A DNA stretch of 64,000 bases from NCBI RefSeq assembly GCF_016811235.1, contig NZ_JAFBID010000027.1:1-64000 (forward strand), read 5' to 3'. This DNA comes from Microvirga arabica (lineage in GTDB: Bacteria; Pseudomonadota; Alphaproteobacteria; Rhizobiales; Beijerinckiaceae). Below, piece by piece: positions 36,425 through 45,727 of the stretch (the stretch's first letter is position 1; each line of letters begins with the position of its first letter). Made by a program: the position numbers and the translations under genes. Under the pieces are notes generated by a model. The model was not told the origin of the DNA, made no database searches, and was given only the letters and a program-made list of their open reading frames with translations.

Positions 36425-39264
36425 CAGGCAGCTTCCGAAGTCATGGAAATGTATTTTGGCAGAACGACCGTGAAGGTCGAGCCCTCACCCAGCCGCGATG
36501 ACACGGTAATCGTGCCGCCTAGCCTTCGCACGAGCGCACGCACATGCGCAAGCCCGATGCCTTCTCCCTGCTGGTCCTGCACACCGGAGCGCCGGAACAG
36601 GTCGAAGATTCGTTCGAAGTCCTGGGGAGCGATCCCTCGCCCGTTATCCTCGATTTCGAACTGGACACTTACTCCATGGTCCCTGCCCCGTACTACGATC
36701 CGCCCAGGGCGGCTGGAGTCCAAATACTTAACGGCGTTGTCGATCAGGTTGCCGAAGATCTGCTCGATGGCGAGCCGATCGCTCGTGAGGTTTGGAACAG
36801 CCTCAATGAGCAGCTCCGCGCCGCGCCCATGGAGCTGGTGTGCGACGCTTTGGCACTGGGCTTCGAGCAGCTGGCGCATGCTGAGCGGCTCCGGCATGAG
36901 CACACGCCGCCCCTCGCGGGAGAGCTTCAGGATGGCGTTGATCAGCTTGTCCATCTTGACGGTCGAAGAGCGGATGAACCCGATTGCCTCCGGCAGGTCC
37001 ATTTCAATGGCCATGCGGGCTTCTGGCGTGACCAGATGAGGATCCTTTCCAAGGACCTGCCGGTAGAAGCGCTCCACCTCGGCCTGGGCTGCCTCGAGCT
37101 CGCTCGTGAAACCCATCACATTGACGAGGGGCGCCCTGAGATCGTGGCTCACGATATAGGCAAAGCGCTGGATCTCCTCGTTCGCCTCATCCAGTTCGGC
37201 AACCCGCTCGGCCAGCATGGATGCAAGCCGCCGTATCTCCTCCTGGGCCTGTTTGAGATCGTGGATGTCCGTGCAGCTGCCATACCATCGGACGATGCGT
37301 CCTGTGCTGCCGCGAAGCGGCTGCGCTCGCCCCAGAACCCAGCGGTACTCGCCCGAGCGATGCCTAAGCCGGTACTCGATGTGGTAGGGCTCCCCTGTTT
37401 CCAGGCATCGGCGCCAGACACCCCAGGCCCTGTCCTGGTCGTCTGAATGGAACATCCCATTCCATCCTTCTCCATCGGTCGTCCCCTCGGGAACACCCGT
37501 GTATTCGTACCAGCGCTGATTATAGTAATCGTGAAAGCCGTCGGGCTGCGTCGCCCAGATCAACTGATCGATCGAGTTCGCGATGACCCTGAATCTCTCT
37601 TCGCTCTCCTGCAGCGCCTTTTCGGCCTGACGGGCTTCCGTGATGTCCACGTTAACGCCGATCATCCCAAGGAACTCGCCCTCTGAGCCGAAGCGCGGCT
37701 GGGCATCGCTTCGGATGATCCGGTACTGTCCGTCGCTGCGCTGGAAACGGGCCTCGGTCGTGAAGGTAGAATGGGTCTGCACGGCCTGGGTCAGCGAAGC
37801 AAGAAGGCCTTCCTGGTCATCTAGGTGGACCGTCGGACCCCAGTTGAAATCCTGAACGTCAGCGTCTTCGACCTCCCAGAATTCCCGCTGCGCGCGGTTG
37901 AGGTAGACACACTTTCCAAGTTGATCGCTCATCCACAGCATGACCGGAGCGCTCTCTGCCACCAAGCGAAAGCGCTGCTCGCTTTCGCGCAAAGCTTCCT
38001 GACTCCGCTTCCGTTCGGTGATGTCGAGAGCCACGCCAACGATCTTGGAGGGCGTTCCGTCAGGATTGAGCTTCATCTCGGCTCTCAGCAGTAGCCAACG
38101 GATCGATTCATCAGGCCAGATATAGCGAAACTCAACCTCCACAAACCGCTCACCGCGGGCCATGACATCTCGCGCGGCCGCCTGCATGCGCTCACGCTCC
38201 CCAGGGTAGTAACGAGCGCGAATCGCCTCGATGGAAGGCTGTGCGTCGGGGGCGAATCCGAGAAGCTGGTACAGTTCCGGCGAGCCGACCAGCGTGTCGC
38301 TTGCGGCATCGAGCTCCCAAATCGCCATTCGACCGGCATCGATTGCAAGGCGCAAGCGAGCCTCGCTCGCCCGCAGCGCATCCTCAATTCGGTTTTGCTC
38401 TGTTACATCATGTCCTTGGACGAAAATGCCCGACACCATCCCGTCTGGACCAAGGAGAGGCTGATACAGGAAGTCAAGGAAATGCTCTTCCGGCGTGCCA
38501 CCTGGACGAGCCGCCAGCAGGATCCGGATCCTGCGGCCGACGAAGGGCTGTCCGCCGTCATAAACACGATCCAGCAACTCGACGAATCCCTGGTCGACGA
38601 CCTCGGGCAGAGCCTGCCGCACGGGTTTGCCCACGATGTCATCACGACCGACCAGGCGCAGATAGGCGGCGTTCGCCATTGTGAAAACATGATCCGGACC
38701 GCTAAGAGCCGCCATGAAGCCGGGAGCCTGCTCGAAAAGGCCACGCAGGTGCTGGCGCTCCTCTGTCAGAGCCTGATTGGTCTCCTGCACCGCTTGAGCC
38801 CTGCGGAACATGTCCGTCTCGATCAAGGCGGAATGCACTGGAGGAACGGTAGAGCTTCGCGTCAGAACTCTCAAACGCTGCAGCTCGGTCACATCGACCG
38901 TATGCTGGAGAATGAAGGTCATCTCGCCCGCATGGTTGAAGAGCGGCGTGTGGGTCGCACTCCAGAAGCGCTCCTCGAAACCCTGGCCGTTGGGCAGGGG
39001 AATGGCGTACTCGATGATCGGAATATGATCGGCCAACTTCTCGCGGATCACTTTCTCGAAGGAGTTGCGCAACTGACGATGGCTTGGCGTGTCCGGATCG
39101 CTGGGAAAGGCCTCGAACATGTTGCGCCCGACAAGGTCCTCCCGCTCGCGCATGGTGACCTTGAGGTAGGCATCATTCATCCCGACGATATTGAGGGAAA
39201 GGTCTAGAAGCACGTACGGATTGGGGGATGCGCTGAACAGCGCCTCAAAATTAATCGTCTTCAA
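36424..39264 (-). CDS. Multi-PAS sensor histidine kinase
   Basis: 946-residue kinase without membrane segments. About five PAS domains in series: roughly 5-130, 170-300, 305-425, 430-550 and 555-680, several with PAC tails such as GVALDITERKRSQ and GVNVDITEARQAE. A short coiled coil (LASMLAERVAELDEANEEIQ) precedes the HisKA site SHDLRAPLVNVMGF, phospho-accepting His near 705. The HATPase domain has NLIDNAVKYLD, DNGRGI and GEGIGLAHV. A GAF/PHY chromophore domain is absent, so the input signal is cytosolic and unidentified. First gene of the three-gene signalling operon, overlapping the regulator by 4 bases. Confidence 0.93.
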   Translation of the reverse strand: MKTINFEALFSASPNPYVLLDLSLNIVGMNDAYLKVTMREREDLVGRNMFEAFPSDPDTPSHRQLRNSFEKVIREKLADHIPIIEYAIPLPNGQGFEERFWSATHTPLFNHAGEMTFILQHTVDVTELQRLRVLTRSSTVPPVHSALIETDMFRRAQAVQETNQALTEERQHLRGLFEQAPGFMAALSGPDHVFTMANAAYLRLVGRDDIVGKPVRQALPEVVDQGFVELLDRVYDGGQPFVGRRIRILLAARPGGTPEEHFLDFLYQPLLGPDGMVSGIFVQGHDVTEQNRIEDALRASEARLRLAIDAGRMAIWELDAASDTLVGSPELYQLLGFAPDAQPSIEAIRARYYPGERERMQAAARDVMARGERFVEVEFRYIWPDESIRWLLLRAEMKLNPDGTPSKIVGVALDITERKRSQEALRESEQRFRLVAESAPVMLWMSDQLGKCVYLNRAQREFWEVEDADVQDFNWGPTVHLDDQEGLLASLTQAVQTHSTFTTEARFQRSDGQYRIIRSDAQPRFGSEGEFLGMIGVNVDITEARQAEKALQESEERFRVIANSIDQLIWATQPDGFHDYYNQRWYEYTGVPEGTTDGEGWNGMFHSDDQDRAWGVWRRCLETGEPYHIEYRLRHRSGEYRWVLGRAQPLRGSTGRIVRWYGSCTDIHDLKQAQEEIRRLASMLAERVAELDEANEEIQRFAYIVSHDLRAPLVNVMGFTSELEAAQAEVERFYRQVLGKDPHLVTPEARMAIEMDLPEAIGFIRSSTVKMDKLINAILKLSREGRRVLMPEPLSMRQLLEAQCQSVAHQLHGRGAELLIEAVPNLTSDRLAIEQIFGNLIDNAVKYLDSSRPGRIVVRGRDHGVSVQFEIEDNGRGIAPQDFERIFDLFRRSGVQDQQGEGIGLAHVRALVRRLGGTITVSSRLGEGSTFTVVLPKYISMTSEAA

Positions 39265-39486
39265 AACTTGCGCTGGACAGCAGCCAGCCTCCCTGTCTGA
39301 GCCGGGCGGAGCTTATGCGTATTTAGGCCCTGTTTGTCCGAGAGCCATGGGATGCGCCAAAGACGACCAGATCTGTGACTAATCCGGCACTCTCGGCATC
39401 CCGCCTGCGGCGCAACAAAACCTTGACCACAAGCGTTCCGCTGAAAGTTGAGGCCCGTTGCCTCTATAGAAGGGTATGCAGGGTTG

Positions 39487-41010
39487 ATGATGAACGGAGC
39501 GAGCCCATCAGCGCCTTCCTCTGAAGCCGGGGAATTCGCCCAGTTGCAGGCTCGCCTGGCTGCCATGTTCCGTGGCTTTTCGGATCAGGACACGCCACGG
39601 ACGGTCGTCATCGTTCCGAGCCTGACCATGGATCGGGAGGTTCTCGCCAACATCTCGGGCGTTCATCACTATGAAGAGCGGATGCTCTGCTATCTGATGC
39701 TCCTGCGGCTGCCCCGGACGCAGATCATTTATGTGACGAGCCATCCGGTCCCGGAGCCGATCGTCGACTACTACCTGCACCTGCTGCCGGGAATCCCTGC
39801 GCAGCACGCCCGGAAGCGCCTGACCCTTCTCTCCTGCCACGATGGTTCGCGCACCTCCCTGACCGAGAAGATCATCGAGCGCCCTCGCCTGCAGCAGCGG
39901 ATCCGGGACTCCATTCCCGATCCGTCCGCCGCCTACATGATCTACTTCAACGTCACGGAACTGGAGCGCGACCTGGCGCTCAGCCTCGATCTGCCGATCT
40001 ATGGCTGCGATCCCGACCTTCTGTCGCTAGGCTCCAAGAGCGGCTCGAGGAAGATCTTCCGTGAGGCCGGCATCGCGATGCCCGAAGGCTTGGAGGATCT
40101 CTTCACGCCGGATCAGATCGTGGACGCGCTGCTGGAGCTAAGGCAGCGCCGGCCTGCCATCAAGCGAGCGGTCGTGAAGCTCAATGAGGGGTTTTCAGGC
40201 GAGGGCAATGCGGTGTTCGCCTATGGGGGAGCCCCCAATGTGTCCGACCTGCGAGGCTGGGTCCGCAGCCGCCTTCCTCACCTTGCCTTCGAAGCAAAGG
40301 ACATGACCTGGGAGTTGTTCGAGGAGAAGCTCCGCGCCATGGGCGGGATCGTGGAGGAGTTCATTGAAGGAGAGGTCAAGCGCTCCCCTTCGGCCCAGTT
40401 CCGCATCGACCCGCTCGGGCAGCTCGAGCCTGTCTCGACCCACGATCAGGTTCTCGGGGGCGACAGCGGGCAGGTCTTCCTCGGCTGTACCTTTCCGGCC
40501 GACAAGCACTACCGCCTCGATATTCAGCAGGATGGCCTCAAAGCGGCCAGGGCGCTTGCCGAGCAAGGCGTCTGCGGGCGTTTCGCCATCGATTTCCTGT
40601 CGGTGCTGGAAGGCAACGAGTGGCGCCACTACGCCATTGAGATCAACCTGAGGCGCGGGGGAACGACGCATCCGTTCATGATGCTCGAGTTCCTGACGGA
40701 TGGCTGCTACGACCCAGCCACCGGAAGCTTCCTCACCCCGGCCGGTCAGCCCCGTTGCTACTACGCCTCCGACAACCTCGAATCGCCGCTCTATCGTGGT
40801 CTCACCCCCGGCGACCTGATCGACATTGCGGCAATCAACAGGCTGCACTTCGATGGAGCCTGCCAGAAGGGCGTGGTCTTCCACCTGATCGGCGCCCTGT
40901 CGGAATTCGGCAAGCTTGGTGTCCTCTGCATCGCTCCATCTCATGAGGAAACGGAAGCGCTCTACAGACGCACGACCGAAGTGCTCGACCGGGAGAGCAC
41001 AACGGTCTGA
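39487..41010 (+). CDS. ATP-grasp ligase, PGM1-like (peptide ligase-related)
   Basis: About 507 residues. The N-terminal half has a pre-ATP-grasp fold with VVIVPSLTMDREVLANISGV and HYEERMLCYLMLLR. The C-terminal half carries ATP-grasp landmarks: AVVKLNEGFSGEGNAVF (nucleotide-binding Lys and glycine loop), IVEEFIEGEVKRSPS and the metal-site strand AIEINLRRGGTTHP. This arrangement resembles proteins called peptide ligase PGM1-related, after the pheganomycin ligase. The acceptor and amine substrates are unknown. Start is ATG 39487 or the adjacent ATG 39490, which has the better spacing from AGGG. It converges on purT, another ATP-grasp enzyme, with a 10-base gap. Confidence 0.82.
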   Translation: MMNGASPSAPSSEAGEFAQLQARLAAMFRGFSDQDTPRTVVIVPSLTMDREVLANISGVHHYEERMLCYLMLLRLPRTQIIYVTSHPVPEPIVDYYLHLLPGIPAQHARKRLTLLSCHDGSRTSLTEKIIERPRLQQRIRDSIPDPSAAYMIYFNVTELERDLALSLDLPIYGCDPDLLSLGSKSGSRKIFREAGIAMPEGLEDLFTPDQIVDALLELRQRRPAIKRAVVKLNEGFSGEGNAVFAYGGAPNVSDLRGWVRSRLPHLAFEAKDMTWELFEEKLRAMGGIVEEFIEGEVKRSPSAQFRIDPLGQLEPVSTHDQVLGGDSGQVFLGCTFPADKHYRLDIQQDGLKAARALAEQGVCGRFAIDFLSVLEGNEWRHYAIEINLRRGGTTHPFMMLEFLTDGCYDPATGSFLTPAGQPRCYYASDNLESPLYRGLTPGDLIDIAAINRLHFDGACQKGVVFHLIGALSEFGKLGVLCIAPSHEETEALYRRTTEVLDRESTTV

Positions 41011-41020
41011 TTCCGCTGCA

Positions 41021-42193
41021 TCAGCTTTCGTAAGTGATCTGCACCCGATCGGCTGACTGGCGTGCCCGCTCGCGGGCCTCTTCCACGGTGCTGCCGGACG
41101 CCAGTGCAACGCCCATGCGACGGTGCTTGCGGCTCGTGGGCTTGCCGAACAGGCGGACCTCCACGTCAGCGTCCCCGGAAGCAAGCTCCAGCGCCTCACG
41201 CAGTCCCTGAATCGAGAACCGTTCGGCCTCACGGTCCGCCAGGATCACGGCCGATGCGGTGGGTCCATTCAGGCGAACCTGCGGGATCGGCAGTCCCAGG
41301 ACGGCACGGGCGTGGAGATCGAACTCGGAAAGGTTCTGGGACAGGAGGGTGACGAGTCCCGTATCGTGCGGACGGGGCGAAAGCTCCGAGAAGATCACCT
41401 CGTCCTGTGTGACGAAGAATTCGACTCCAAAGATTCCGTAGCCACCCAGGTTGTCGACAACCTTGCGGGCCATCTCCTGAGCCTCGGCGAGCAGCTTGTC
41501 GGTCATGGGCGTCGGCTGCCAGGATTCCTGGTAGTCCCCCCGCTCCTGCCGATGCCCGATGGGCGCGCAGAAGGATACGCCCTCGCGGGAGCGGACCGTC
41601 AGCAGGGTGATCTCATACTCAAAAGCGACGAACTCTTCGACGATCACCTTCTTGCGGTCGCCCCGCATGTTCGCCACGGCATCGTTCCAGGCCTGCTCCA
41701 GCTGGTCGGCCGTCCGAACGGTGCTCTGGCCTTTACCTGAGGAGGACATGACCGGCTTGATGACGCAGGGCAGACCCGTATGCTCGGCCCCGGCCCTCAC
41801 CTCCTCCAGGCTCTCCGCATATCTGTACTTGGAGGTGCGCAGCCCAAGTTCGGTGGCGGCAAGCTCGCGGATTCGGTCCCGGTTCATGGTCAGAGAGGCC
41901 GCACGGGCTGAAGGCACGACTAAAAAGCCCTTATCCTCGAACTCCTGCAGCACCTCGGTGCGGATCGCCTCGATCTCCGGCACGATGAAGTCAGGCCTAT
42001 GCTTCTCGATAGCCTGCCGCAGGGCATCGGCATCGAGCATGGAGAAGACCTCGGCCTCATCGGAGACCTGCATGGCCGGTGCATTGGCATAGCTGTCGCA
42101 GGCCACCACATGGCAGCCGTACCGCTTGGCCGAAATCACGAACTCCTTGCCGAGTTCGCCGGAGCCGAGAAGGAGAATTTTGGCAGTGAACAC
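41021..42193 (-). CDS. purT: Formate-dependent GAR transformylase PurT
   Basis: ATP-grasp enzyme converting glycinamide ribonucleotide and formate to formyl-GAR in purine synthesis, the folate-independent alternative to PurN. Landmarks are LLLGSGELGKEFVISAKRYG near the N terminus, VMSSSGKGQS in the ATP lid, VEEFVAFEYEITLLTVR and the LSPRPHDTGLVTLLSQ segment. I place the start at GTG 42193, preceded by AAGGAG with six-base spacing, giving 390 residues, close to the E. coli enzyme as I recall it. The frame is open to 42328 but that addition has no conserved look. Confidence 0.95.
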   Translation of the reverse strand: MFTAKILLLGSGELGKEFVISAKRYGCHVVACDSYANAPAMQVSDEAEVFSMLDADALRQAIEKHRPDFIVPEIEAIRTEVLQEFEDKGFLVVPSARAASLTMNRDRIRELAATELGLRTSKYRYAESLEEVRAGAEHTGLPCVIKPVMSSSGKGQSTVRTADQLEQAWNDAVANMRGDRKKVIVEEFVAFEYEITLLTVRSREGVSFCAPIGHRQERGDYQESWQPTPMTDKLLAEAQEMARKVVDNLGGYGIFGVEFFVTQDEVIFSELSPRPHDTGLVTLLSQNLSEFDLHARAVLGLPIPQVRLNGPTASAVILADREAERFSIQGLREALELASGDADVEVRLFGKPTSRKHRRMGVALASGSTVEEARERARQSADRVQITYES

Positions 42194-42468
42194 GAGGCGC
42201 TCCTTCGTTTGTAACCGAACGGCGATACATCGGATTCCGTAGCCGATCCATAGGGTCGAGTCGATCCCGGACCGTGAGAGCCTCTCCTGAAAAAGCTTTG
42301 TTCCTGGCCATTTTCCGAGGTTCGTCATGGATCCGCTTTCGTCCAGCGGCGTTCATGAGCATCGAGGGGATTTCAGCCTCGCTTGCGCTCAGTGCAGCCC
42401 TGCCGTCTCAACCATGCACTACGCAAACATGAGCTTCGTGAGTTAAGGGTCTGCCCAGGAGAAACCCT

Positions 42469-42780
42469 ATGCTAGCCAAGAAGAAATCTTCCGAAACCCA
42501 GAACCGGCGCGTGACCCGAGTCGACCCTCCTGCCCTTGAGGAAGCGATTGCGGCGGCCCAGGGCCTGACGGACGATGTTGAGAGCCAGATCGAGATCGCC
42601 GCGCAGCTCATGGGAATGTCCGAGGACGAGGTCCGCCCCGAGGTCATGAAGGCTGCAGTTCCGGCTCCGGTCCGTCGACCCATGCGCTTGGCAGACCGTT
42701 TCTCCATGCCCGAACGTAATGAGGGCTCGAAGGTCGTGGTGGTAGAACGGAAGCGCCCTCGCCTCGTCATGCCGCGATAA
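42469..42780 (+). CDS. Conserved small basic protein of unknown function
   Basis: 103 residues, no recognised domain. AGGAGA lies seven bases before the ATG, so it is very likely translated. The protein has a basic start (MLAKKKSSETQNRR), a helical acidic middle (EEAIAAAQGLTDDVESQIEIAAQLMGMSEDEVRPEV) split here only for description, and a Pro/Arg-rich tail ending RKRPRLVMPR. Located between purT (divergent) and the EamA transporter, 93 bases upstream of the latter on the same strand. No function is assigned. Confidence 0.7.
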   Translation: MLAKKKSSETQNRRVTRVDPPALEEAIAAAQGLTDDVESQIEIAAQLMGMSEDEVRPEVMKAAVPAPVRRPMRLADRFSMPERNEGSKVVVVERKRPRLVMPR

Positions 42781-42873
42781 GCCTGTTATCCTGTTCTCCC
42801 GCCCGGTGGCGCTGGCCCGATCGGCTGGCGCCTTTGCCTTTTCTAACATCTCCTCCAGCGGGATTGCCCGAAC

Positions 42874-43794
42874 ATGGCCAAAGGTATCGTTCTCGCCTTC
42901 CTTGCCTTTGCGGTCTTCGCCTGGGGCGACGCCATCGTGAAGGAGATCGGCCATGGCCTCGACCCGTTCGAGGTGACCTTCTTCGGCTATCTCATCCCGC
43001 TGATCCTCTCGCCCGTTTTCATGAAAACGGGCGACAGCGTGCTCGACATGGTGCGCTGGAATAGGCCCTGGCTCATGGGGCTCAGGGTCTTCCTGATCGC
43101 GGCCACGACGCCGCTCAGCGTCATGGCGTTCCGGAGCCTGCCCTTTGCTGAGGCTTTCGCGCTCCTGTTCCTCATGCCGAGCTTGGTGACGGTCCTCTCC
43201 ATTTTCATCCTGAAGGAGCATGTGCGCTGGCGGCGTGGCCTTGCCGTGTGCGCCGCCTTCGTTGGGGTGCTGGTCATCGTACGTCCCGGCTTCAAGGAAC
43301 TGTTGCCCGGTCATATTGCAGCCCTTGCGGCTGCTTTATGCGCAGCCGGAGGGGTCATTGCCGGCCGCATGATCGGCCATACGGAAAAACGGTTCACCCT
43401 GATCAGCACCGTATTCCTGGCGACGACCCTCCTGGCTGGGGTGCTGATGATTCCGGGCTTTGCCTGGCCCACAGGGCATCAGTGGATCCTGCTCCTCGCC
43501 TTTGCCGCGACAGCCTTCGTCGCACAGGCCCTGTTCATCGTGGCGACGATGTACGCTCCGGCCGACCGCCTCGGGGCGACCCAGTACAGTCAGATCCTCT
43601 GGGCCCTGGCAATTGGAGCCATCTTCTTCGAGGAATGGCCTGACGCACTGGCCTTGTTCGGCATCGTGATCGTGGTTGCAGCCGGCCTGTTCATCTTCGC
43701 CCGCGAGCAGACGCTCAAGCGTGGCCGGCCGGAGGCAGATTCCTTGCCTGAGACCGTACCTCCCGCGCCGGCGGCGACATCCACCTCGCACTGA
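42874..43794 (+). CDS. EamA-family (DMT superfamily) transporter
   Basis: 306-residue inner-membrane protein with two EamA repeats and about ten hydrophobic helices (FLAFAVFAWGDAIVKEIGHG at the start; SLPFAEAFALLFLMPSLVTV and LGATQYSQILWALAIGAIFF as repeat landmarks). A proline-rich cytosolic tail follows. Family members export amino acids, metabolites or nucleotides sugars; the substrate is unknown. It lies 129 bases upstream of the polyketide synthase operon on the same strand. Export of that pathway's product is thinkable but nothing in the sequence shows it. Confidence 0.88.
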   Translation: MAKGIVLAFLAFAVFAWGDAIVKEIGHGLDPFEVTFFGYLIPLILSPVFMKTGDSVLDMVRWNRPWLMGLRVFLIAATTPLSVMAFRSLPFAEAFALLFLMPSLVTVLSIFILKEHVRWRRGLAVCAAFVGVLVIVRPGFKELLPGHIAALAAALCAAGGVIAGRMIGHTEKRFTLISTVFLATTLLAGVLMIPGFAWPTGHQWILLLAFAATAFVAQALFIVATMYAPADRLGATQYSQILWALAIGAIFFEEWPDALALFGIVIVVAAGLFIFAREQTLKRGRPEADSLPETVPPAPAATSTSH

Positions 43795-43923
43795 GGCTGA
43801 CATCACAGAGGTGCGACTTCTGCCGCATCCGCGTTCACTCGCCTGCCCCGTGCCCTATGTCCCTGAGCGGCAATCATTGGGGCTTGGTCCTCAGTCAAGG
43901 GCCAGACAGGCAGGGTGGATTTC

Positions 43924-45006
43924 GTGACAGGCGCCTATATCAATCGGATCGGCACGGCTGTGCCTGAGTATGACGTCCATCAGACCTTCATCGGTTTTGT
44001 CGACAACCTGTTGCCCGAGCGAAAGGACAAGCTTCTGTTCAGGCGCATGGTGCAGCGCTCCGGCATCGAGCATCGCTACTCAACCCTCACGCCCAGTGAG
44101 AACCTGAACGTGGCTGCCGATCAGGAGGGTTTCTTCCAACCGGGGCAGTTTGCCGGGACTGCTGCCCGGATGAGCCGTTTTGAAACCCATGCGGTTGATC
44201 TTGCCGAGAGGGCTGTCGAGGCTCTTGATCTTGGCGAGGAACTCCCCTCACTCACCCATCTTATCGTAGCATCCTGCACGGGCTTTACCGCTCCGGGGCT
44301 CGATCAGCAGCTGATGGCACGCCTCGGCCTCACCCCCTCCATCGAGCGCACCATGGTCGGATTCATGGGCTGCGCGGCGGCCGTCAACGCATTGAAGTTG
44401 GCGCACCACATCGTCCGGTCGGAACCCTCCGCGAAGGTGCTGGTCGTCAATCTGGAGCTCTGTACCCTTCATCTTCAGGAAACCTCCGATCTTGAGGTGA
44501 TCCTGGGGGCTCTGCTCTTCGGCGACGGATGCGCCGCGAGCTTCGTGACGGCCGAGCCACGCGGCATTGCCCTCAAGGATTTTCGCGTCGCGACCATTCC
44601 GGATACGAGGGATCTCATCACGTGGCGCATCGGCGATGCCGGCTTTCAGATGAGCCTGTCCGGTGAGGTGCCGCAGCAGATCGCGAAATCGCTCCGCCAT
44701 GAGGCAACCCGCAACGATGACGGAGGCATCCTACGTGGCCAGCAGAAAAACGAATTCGACCTCTGGGCCGTTCATGCGGGCGGGCGCACGATCCTCGACG
44801 CGGTCGAGCAGGGACTAGAGCTTGAGCCGGATGCCTTGCGCTGGTCCCGCGGGGTTCTGCGGGATTTCGGCAACATGTCGTCCGCCACCCTGATGTTCGT
44901 GCTGGGTCGCATGATGCAGCAGGCGCCGCCGGATTCGAGAGGATTCGGCATGGCCTTCGGCCCTGGGCTAGTCGCCGAAACCTTCCGGTTCGACATCGCA
45001 GGGTAA
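43924..45006 (+). CDS. Type III polyketide synthase (chalcone/alkylresorcinol synthase family)
   Basis: Homodimeric ketosynthase that extends an acyl starter with malonyl-CoA without an acyl carrier protein and cyclises the chain. The catalytic triad is complete: C150 in GFMGCAAAVNALKLAHH, H284 in LWAVHAGGRTILDAVE and N317 in DFGNMSSATLMFVLG (add 3 if the GTG at 43915 is used). The substrate-side segment SCTGFTAPGLDQQL is also typical. 360 residues is normal. I prefer GTG 43924 because GCAGGG lies eight bases upstream. First gene of a four-gene operon with two methyltransferases and a flavoprotein. Starter, chain length and ring type cannot be read from sequence. Confidence 0.9.
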   Translation: MTGAYINRIGTAVPEYDVHQTFIGFVDNLLPERKDKLLFRRMVQRSGIEHRYSTLTPSENLNVAADQEGFFQPGQFAGTAARMSRFETHAVDLAERAVEALDLGEELPSLTHLIVASCTGFTAPGLDQQLMARLGLTPSIERTMVGFMGCAAAVNALKLAHHIVRSEPSAKVLVVNLELCTLHLQETSDLEVILGALLFGDGCAASFVTAEPRGIALKDFRVATIPDTRDLITWRIGDAGFQMSLSGEVPQQIAKSLRHEATRNDDGGILRGQQKNEFDLWAVHAGGRTILDAVEQGLELEPDALRWSRGVLRDFGNMSSATLMFVLGRMMQQAPPDSRGFGMAFGPGLVAETFRFDIAG

Positions 45007-45013
45007 CGCCGCC

Positions 45014-45727
45014 ATGGGCCGAAGCTTCGCCGAGCGCAGCCACGAGACGGAGCTGATGGACACCGAGGCTGTCAGTTTCGAGGATTACCGGGCCTGCCTG
45101 AAGGATCTCGCCACGGTCAATGCTTTGACCCTGACCCATGGCCCAATCCTGACATGGCTCGACCGCGCCACCCGCAATCTGGCACCGAGCGGGCGTGTGA
45201 CGGTTCTCGATGTGGGTTACGGTTATGGCGATCTCCTGCGCAAAATCCATGCTTGGAGACGCCGTAAGAGACGGATCGTCGATCTGGTTGGGGTCGACCT
45301 CAACCCCATGAGCGAGACGATTGCCCGTGCGGTCACGCCCACCGATGTCTCCATCGATTACCGAACCGGCAACGTCTTCGACTACGAGCCCGAACGGCCG
45401 ATCGACTTCATCATCAGTTCCCAGACGACGCATCACATGTCGGATGAGGAGCTGGCAGTTTTCATCCGCTGGATGGAACAGGTGGCGGCACGCGGCTGGT
45501 ACATTGCCGACCTGCACCGTCATTCCGTCCCGTTTCATGCTTTCGGCGCCCTCGCCCGCGTCGCTCGCTGGCATCGCTTCGTCCAGCACGACGGGCCCGT
45601 CTCCATCGCTCGCAGCTTCCGGAAAGACGATTGGGAGAGGATCCTGCATGCAGCGGGCCTTTTGCCCGGAACGGCAGAGATTCGGTGGCATGTTCCGTTC
45701 CGCCTCTGCGTAAGCCGATTGAAATGA
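45014..45727 (+). CDS. SAM-dependent class I methyltransferase of the polyketide operon
   Basis: 237-residue Rossmann-fold methyltransferase. SAM-binding motif I is VTVLDVGYGYGDLLRKI, and the motif II acid lies in LVGVDLNPMSETIA. The N terminus RSHETELMDTE and the later SSQTTHHMSDEEL segment are distinctive. It starts 8 bases after the polyketide synthase stop and overlaps the next gene by 4 bases, so it is co-translated. It is likely to methylate a polyketide ring hydroxyl or carbon; which one is not determinable. In Streptomyces srsABC a methyltransferase follows the synthase in a comparable way. Confidence 0.87.
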   Translation: MGRSFAERSHETELMDTEAVSFEDYRACLKDLATVNALTLTHGPILTWLDRATRNLAPSGRVTVLDVGYGYGDLLRKIHAWRRRKRRIVDLVGVDLNPMSETIARAVTPTDVSIDYRTGNVFDYEPERPIDFIISSQTTHHMSDEELAVFIRWMEQVAARGWYIADLHRHSVPFHAFGALARVARWHRFVQHDGPVSIARSFRKDDWERILHAAGLLPGTAEIRWHVPFRLCVSRLK

